Shown here: positions 57,941-64,000 of the stretch, piece by piece | Layout: each line of letters begins with the position of its first letter | How positions within the stretch are numbered: position 1 is the stretch's first letter | Source: Polytrichum commune | Taxonomy: Eukaryota > Streptophyta > Polytrichopsida > Polytrichales > Polytrichaceae | NCBI GenBank assembly: GCA_950295325.1 | Contig: OX485807.1 | Coordinates: forward strand, 14,597,001 to 14,661,000 | Direction: 5' to 3' | DNA length: 64,000 nt | Position numbers and translations under genes: made by a program | The notes under the pieces: model-generated | The model's database searches: none | Seen by the model: only the letters and a program-made list of their open reading frames with translations | What the model was told of the DNA's origin: nothing

Positions 57941-59940
57941 CAAGAGCACAAGGTTATCATAACTTGTTACTGATTTTTCAATTGTGAAGGGTGAAATCTT
58001 CCACAATCTCCAGATTTTGTCCATGAGTTTATTGAATATGATCAATAACCAACTTGAAGAGATGGATGACTCGTCACTTGCCATCCACTATCCTCGCCAT
58101 GGTTATCTAGTCCATAGTAATGGTATGTTGAATATCCTGCATGAAATCATATGCTTGCAATTGAATGACTACGTGGATGAGCTCTTTTGAGAAGCTCATG
58201 TCCTAGGATGATGCTTCTCATTGCTCAAATTTTGATAAGACAATTAGAGTTATCTGTAAAGTCTCTCAGAGAGGGACAAAATCATGGGTTTGATCCTTCT
58301 TTGAGGAACACTTTCTATTAAGAGCTCGTTAATTCGTCATGTGTTGGAGCCTATTTTGTAAGTGGGATGAAACTCTTGGGACTTCCTCTTTCCACCTCTC
58401 AACCTTTGAGAGAAATTTTAGATCTAAAATAGGGTATGTTATTGGGACCCGTTGTCCTAATTCCCGGATTGGCTTATGCAAGGCTAGCTTGGCCCAACCA
58501 TCCTAGTAGGACAAACTAGAAAGTAGTGTCCAGGGAGATTTTTGAGCACAATCAATCAAAATCCTAGTGCTTCCAAGTACAACCGGTTACATGTTGACAT
58601 CTTTTAATTTTCTTTATTAAATCGGGATATGTTCTATAAATTCCTCTAAAATAATTGGTGATTCACTTGAAGTCTTGAACTTCAACCAATGTTTTCTCAA
58701 AACTTAACTGGTTCATATGTAATTGGCAGTCGGTTCTCCTTGATCGCTGCTAGCAATCCAGTTTTGAATAGGCTGACACCACTCATTGTATATGATAATT
58801 TAAGCATTAAAATTACTTAGGCGATTTTATGTTGATTGTCATCAACTCGGGGTTTGGGACTAAACCCATGGTTTCATCTACTTTGCTCTTATGAATAACT
58901 CTATTGTGGCATTGCTTTCCTTCTCCATCTACAAGAGGTAGTACAAGACTCTATCCCGCTTTACAAGATTGAGAAGGGAAAAAATGGTAATGTGCAAAAT
59001 GACGTTTTTTTGGCAATGGTTCATGAGTAGCAAGTACTAAAGTGTTATTCCCTTTGGACCTGGAGAAAAACCACATTATGTCCGTATCAAGATGCACTTA
59101 CTACTTGAAGGTGGCAAGAGTGGAAAGTTTCTCACAATTTTTCTATTTAAAAATATGTGCACCTAATACAGATATTGTCCCTAAAATTATGGATAAGTAC
59201 ATATTCAAGTATACAAATATGGACATATAGGCGCATAGTCTAGAAACAAATCAATGTAGATGGCCTATGAGTTCCACTTCAAGAAATCATAAAGACATTC
59301 ATATCGGTTCCAAATATAGAAACCACAACCTTCTTGTTGTCATGTGGAATTGTCAATGTGCTCATGTGTATTCTATTTTGTCATCAAAACCTTGCTTGTC
59401 TTGAAAGTTTGCTCAAAAGTGTCCACATTAGGTAGGCGTATTCAAGTGTTGGACTAGTATCATCTTCTTCTTTTTTATACTATTTGCATATCTATAACGA
59501 GGAATTCACAAATTTTGAAATCACTAGGGTTTGGGTATTTGTGAGCATTCTTGTTTTTAATACCATTCAGGTATAAATACCGTACAAGAACCTACATATC
59601 TAGGTAAAATCACCCTAATATCAATATGGTTTTGAATGGTATTGACCCAAATAATAACTTGGGTACACAAATATTCTCTCACCTTGAGATACCCACCCAC
59701 ACACCAACATTTGACTAGTATTACAACTTTGATACCCATGCGTAGGTTCTTTGTTGCCATTATTGATGTCGATTATTGATAGTTGTGCATTCGGTGGGCA
59801 TTCCCTATCCACTGTTCCAACATTGACGCATTCATCTCAATGTTGCAATTGCACATGTAGTAGGGATGCATGGAGCGGGTTGTAATGACACTATAAGTAT
59901 GGTTGTGGGTTATAAAGGTTACTTTTCTCAATTGGACATC
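57941..59940. other. Intergenic with a dispersed-repeat fragment
   Basis: No gene is supported. Around 58,535-58,610 the phrase GGGAGATTTTTGAGCACAAT and following CCTAGTGCTTCCAAGTACAA match, on the opposite strand, the piece inserted near 37,900, and more weakly 34,526. Confidence 0.35.
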
Positions 59941-59944
59941 TCTA

Positions 59945-60600
59945 TTTGATTGACGACTGGTGAGGCGAGGATCAAAGAACAAACACCATAAAGACACGTG
60001 CTGCTTGAAAGGAGATTGGATTACGTCTTCAAGTATTATCAACCACTCCACACTCAATAGTGAACACAGACAAGAGGACCTATGCATGTATTTAGCTAAG
60101 GAATCAACAAACATGCATATCCAATAGCCAAAACTAAATCACAAGAAGATTGATTCCAAATTTTGTTCATGCTTCCCCATAGATATGCTAATGCAACACA
60201 AGTTTTCGCTGTGTGAATTTAATTGGTAAAAGTTGGAGAACATGCAAAAACGAACCAAATAATACCCACATACCTTGAGTAAGGTGTGCAAGGGTTATTA
60301 GGTAACTTTCCTAATTGGACACCTATATTCAATTGGTGTGTGGTTAGGTAAGGAATATCAAAGAACAAACACCATAAAAAAACATGATGCTTTAAAAAAA
60401 AGATTGGACTACACCTTCATATATTTCATTAACCACTCCACACTCAATACTAAACACGATTAGGAGGTCCTATATACGTATTTGGCTACGGATTCAACAA
60501 TCATGTACTTTCAATAACCATAGCTAAATCACAAGAAGTCCAATTTTTCAATCCGATTTTTACTCATTCTTCAATGTAGATTTGCTCATGCAACATAATA
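59945..60600 (+). repeat. Dispersed repeat family, two adjacent copies
   Basis: Units at about 59,945-60,275 and 60,280-60,600 share AGGATCAAAGAACAAACACCA (or AGGAATATCAAAGAAC...), CACTCCACACTCAATA, TTTGGCTA/TTTAGCTAAGGAATCAAC and the end AGTTGGAGAACATG in the first. Both match 38,390-38,745 and the complement of 10,970-11,335. Confidence 0.65.
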
Positions 60601-60980
60601 CTAAATGATGTATTTAATGTCATGTGGCTTTTACGTCACTGTGGTAACTTTTTCTAATGACACTTCTTATGAATAAGTTTATAAATATTGTCATCCAACT
60701 ACTATTCTTTTAGTTCATCCACTTTTGGTATACTTTGCATCCTACCGTTCTGTAACAAAATGTTGTCACAAATGATTGAAATTTGGATGAAAAGTCGCTT
60801 AGTAAGTGACAATCATTGCAACATTGCACAATTATAATGCCCAAATTTTTTTTTTAATAAAAGGAATGACAAATAATGCCATGTCTTCATTTAGTGTTGG
60901 TGACACTACAGAGGTGGTTTACATTTAGTATTGAGCAAGGTAACTAGAATGGGTGACACTAAATACAATATTATTTAGTG
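60598..60980 (+). mobile_element. TACACTAAAT MITE, full copy
   Basis: Starts ATACTAAATGATGTATTTAA and ends GACACTAAATACAATATTAT. Interior landmarks are CACTTCTTATGAATAAGTTT, TCGCTTAGTAAGTGACAA and AATGACAAATAATGCC. It directly follows, and probably inserted into, the dispersed repeat. Confidence 0.7.
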
Positions 60981-61211
60981 GAGTTTTATTGTGCAAATAT
61001 AACCGGTAGAAGCATATATAACATTACATAAATCCTTGGTTGCATTCTGTGGGATCATGTATTACATGAGCATAATCCTCTTGTGATTATGGGATTCTTT
61101 GTTTACGGGGAGCACTTACTTTGTGTAATGTGAACTTTTTGACAAGCACTTATAAATCACCGGAGTTTTTTTAATTACAACCTTATTCTTTAGAGAGAGA
61201 TCATCATGTAC

Positions 61212-61392
61212 ATAACATTATCCATAATATTTTTATAACATTTTCATAACAAATTCATAACAATGTTATGTGGGATTGACAATATCCCATGAAATATTCC
61301 CCAATTTCAGACACATATGAGGAATATATGAGAATATTTTGTAGAATATTGTCAATCCCACAAAACACTACTATGGATTTGAATAATGTTAT
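61212..61392. mobile_element. Small MITE, second copy of the 11,475 element
   Basis: ATAACATTATCC at the left and GGATTTGAATAATGTTAT at the right are the terminal repeat; TCAATCCCACAAAACA is shared with the first copy. The interior is strongly palindromic (GGGATTGACAATATCCCA, then GAATATTGTCAATCCCA). Confidence 0.6.
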
Positions 61393-61407
61393 GTAGTTAC
61401 TTAGCAT

Positions 61408-61780
61408 GCTAAATATTGTGTTTAGTGTTATAAGACATTCTACGGCACTGTAATAACTTTTCTAGTGGCATTTCTTATGATTAAGTTTACAATTCATCTA
61501 AATTTACTTTTAGTTCATCCAAATGCCAACTATCAAAACATAGTTTGGTATTTTCCGCATCCTTGCATTTTTGTAAGAAAGTAGTCATGGATGATAAAAT
61601 CTTGAATGAAAACCATTTAGTAAGTTGGAGTTCTTTCAGCATTGTAAATCTATAGTGCCCGGGTGTTTTTTTACAAGGAATGGAAAAATAATGTTAGGCC
61701 TACATCTAGTGTTGGTGACACTACACGTGCGGTTTACAATAAGTATAGAAATGCCGACACTAAATACAATGTTTAGTGTA
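61408..61780 (+). mobile_element. TACACTAAAT MITE, full copy
   Basis: Starts GCTAAATATTGTGTTTAGTG and ends GACACTAAATACAATGTTTAG plus TGTA. Interior landmarks TTTCTTATGATTAAGTTTAC, GTCATGGATGAT and GTTGGTGACACTACACG match the copies at 48,632 and 60,598. Confidence 0.7.
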
Positions 61781-62601
61781 ATAATGTTATGAGTTAGAAC
61801 CGAACAACATCCATGTATTTTAAAAGTAATGTAATAAGCAATGAAGGATTCTCCAAGTGGATGAATTGTTCAACTGATCTCCATAAGCGTGGGTGCCGTG
61901 GGATGATTTTCATCCACCCCGGAGTCGGCCCGAGATCGACGGCGGACGATAACACTAAACTAAAGTTAGTAGTCCATATAATAGTCGGCCTCCCGGGACT
62001 CCCGTGGGGACCACCGCCCTAACTAACGACCGTCACAAGAGGCTTCTGTCCTTCGAACTGCGCCAGGATCTAGGTAAGACGGTGATATGAAATCTAGAGG
62101 TGTTGAAGAGAGGAGAGGTGTCAAGGGAAGGAGCGGGAGGGCGCCAATCAAGGTGACAAGATGATGTGCGCTCCAGGTATTTGAGTGAGAGATATCTGGG
62201 GAGAAATGGGGAAAAACATCTATGTAATAGTAAATTATAATATCTATGAGTTCTCGTGAGAGATCTAGGAAAACTTGGAGATACGAGATCTACGAATCTG
62301 GTTGATTACAAGATCAAGTCAGGGGGTTGATATTAGATCTAAGGATGTGGGGGAGGGATCTAGGAAGAGGCCGTGCGTGTTGTGGGGGAATGGCGACGGT
62401 GTGGGAAGAGTAAGAGTAGCGGAGAAGAGAAGAGAAGAGACGAGACGCGAAGAGAAGAGAAAAGAGTGAGAGAACGGTGGTGATGATGATGATGATGATG
62501 GTGATGATGTGCACACAACGCCTTTGAGCAATTGGGGGATGTTGGGAAGGAGGTTGCATTTCTACAATTTCTGGCTCCGGATGTGAGAAAAATACTTGGG
62601 C
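61781..62601 (+). promoter_or_regulatory. Presumed promoter and 5' UTR of the P-loop kinase-like gene
   Basis: GC content rises after about 61,880. Purine-rich runs (AGAGAAGAG at 62,425-62,465) and (GAT)n at 62,479-62,510 precede the first coding exon. Such GA-rich tracts are common in plant promoters and leaders. No TATA box could be assigned. Confidence 0.35.
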
Positions 62602-63948
62602 ATGGAGGAGGCGGGAGGAGGAGGAGGAGGAGGCGAGGTCGTCGCCGTAGCTCCAGAATTCGGGAATCCTCCGCATGACTTACTCGAGTCTTTCCCGCTT
62701 CACGTCGTAAGTTCTTCGTTTCTTTTTTATTCTTTTGTTTTTTTTGGTTTCCATCCATCTTGGTTTTTGCGTCAGAGCTCGTTCGCGAATGTGTGGGGAG
62801 AGAAATCAAAATTTCGGAAGCTCAATGTGAGGTTATGTGAGGTTTGTGGCGCAAGGAGATGGAAATCTTGAGGTTCTTGATCATCGAGGAGGATTGGTGG
62901 GAGTCGTGAACCAAATGATCTTGAGAGTGTCTTGAAGAAATGGTTGGAGTTCTTGAAATTGCAATTCCGCTATGTGTCACTCTCTTTGTCTTGGCGCCAC
63001 TTGTCAGAAAGATGAGTTTCTTTGCAATTGAAGGATCCGCATTCCCACGGCGCACTTGGTAGATCTCGCTTCCATAAATTATTGGCAGTCGACGTAAGCA
63101 AGAGGAAAGAGACGATCGCGTATTGAGCAATCTATCAATCTTTTTTGATAGATTTCGGCTGTCAATAGAAGCCTCTCATGAATCTTTTTTGATATCTCAC
63201 CTCTGTATAGAGAAAGCTCATGACTTTGTTGTCTTTACGTCAGCGAATTTCCTCATGACCTCATTGTGTCAAATTTGATCGGTCGTGTGTTTTTTTCTTT
63301 TTCTTTTTTGATTTTTGGGTTATCGTGGAGGCTACCGAGAAATGTAATTTCCTCCTCGTCTCATCTTCATTCACTCTTTAGGTCCTTAAACCCATTTCCT
63401 CTCCTCCTGGATCTGGCGATTGTTCTTTGCCACCATCGCAATTTCAATACCTGTTGTAATCTGTGATTCTTGAAACCCAAGACCCAGGGTAGGAACTCCA
63501 GCTCGGTGTAAAATCACACCACCGCCCTTTGCTGTTTCGGTGTTCTCCAATTAAGAACGAAGTATAGAGAACAAATTGGTGCATTTTAATTGCTGTTTAC
63601 CTGTTCTTATTCCACTCCACATTGGCAACATCTCCTCGATATTATTCTTGGATGTCATGCTGGGTGCCTTTGGATATTTTGGCATTGTTCAGGAACATGG
63701 TTATGCAGGGGCTTTGTGACAAATTCATTTATCCGAGCAGAAAGAATCCAGTGACTTGTCAAAATATGGTGTATGATTAGTTTTAAGCCCTCTTGAATCA
63801 TCAGCTCATATGTTCCGTTGCATGTAATTTGGCAGTCTTTCGACCATGGTTACTTCCTCACAGTCCGCGCTATCCAAGAGCTACGGGACAAGAAACGAGG
63901 CTCAGTTCTGGTGGGCATTGGTGGACCCAGTGGCTCCGGCAAGTCGAG
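62602..63948 (+). CDS. Uridine-kinase-like P-loop protein, first two exons (runs off the window)
   Basis: Exon 1 (62,602-62,706) encodes [20 protein letters not shown] and on to SFPLHV. Exon 2 (63,836-63,948) encodes [20 protein letters not shown] then [17 protein letters not shown]. Splice sites are GTAAGT and TTGGCAG, phase 0; exon 2 ends in phase 2 before GTTTGT. The Walker A motif GGPSGSGKS and the SFDHGY...QEL lead-in match plant phosphoribulokinase/uridine kinase family proteins (a group that includes the triphosphate tunnel enzymes TTM1/2 and AT2G01460). The domain phosphorylates or binds nucleotides; the precise substrate is unknown. The rest of the gene, including any CYTH domain, lies beyond the window. 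The glycine run in exon 1 is a GGA repeat. Confidence 0.82.
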
Positions 63949-64000
63949 GTTTGTAGATTGATTGCCTCAAGAAAACACCTATTCTGTATTTGTAATGTAA

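Noticed and set aside
57984-58190. 68-residue plus-strand ORF next to the minisatellite
   Set aside because: Short, with no recognisable domain or splice partners.

Overview
The window is nuclear DNA of a land plant, most likely a bryophyte and probably a moss. The main clue is a gene fusing a protein kinase to NB-ARC and LRR domains, a combination I know from moss NLR repertoires. A nuclear gene for plastid ribosomal protein L24, spliced genes with GT-AG introns and plant transposon families fit this. The moss placement is an inference; a lycophyte is not excluded.

Layout: (1) 2.9-7.4 kb, a three-exon kinase/NB-ARC/LRR gene whose LRR array runs past the stop codon as decayed repeats. (2) 7.4-14.9 kb, repeats only: a dispersed family, a small MITE, and a dead LINE 3' region split by a foldback element made of ten hairpin units. 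(3) 17.1-19.7 kb, a spliced ADD zinc-finger (ATRX-like) gene, then a tandem repeat with telomere-like motifs and two further possible exons. (4) 21.4-24.9 kb, a tandem duplication carrying two later MITE insertions, then the four-exon RPL24 gene. (5) 25-36.7 kb, a Copia gag/LTR remnant, an uncharacterised minus-strand gene with a duplicated motif, a ~280-bp tandem repeat and a second LINE tail. (6) 37-49 kb, transposon nests, the best being a Tigger/pogo-like element (three in-frame TAG codons) with a hAT element inside it. (7) 50.6-55.9 kb, a two-exon ThrE-family (DUF1212) membrane transporter whose 3' end is present in three tandem copies. (8) 57.4-57.9 kb, a 142-bp minisatellite. (9) 59.9-61.8 kb, more repeats and MITEs. 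(10) 62.6 kb to the edge, the first two exons of a uridine-kinase-like P-loop gene.

The intact genes look unrelated: defence receptor, chromatin reader, plastid translation, solute transport, nucleotide metabolism or signalling. They are islands in a repeat-rich background. Exon structures were worked out by eye from reading frame, splice sites and recalled family motifs. No similarity search was run.
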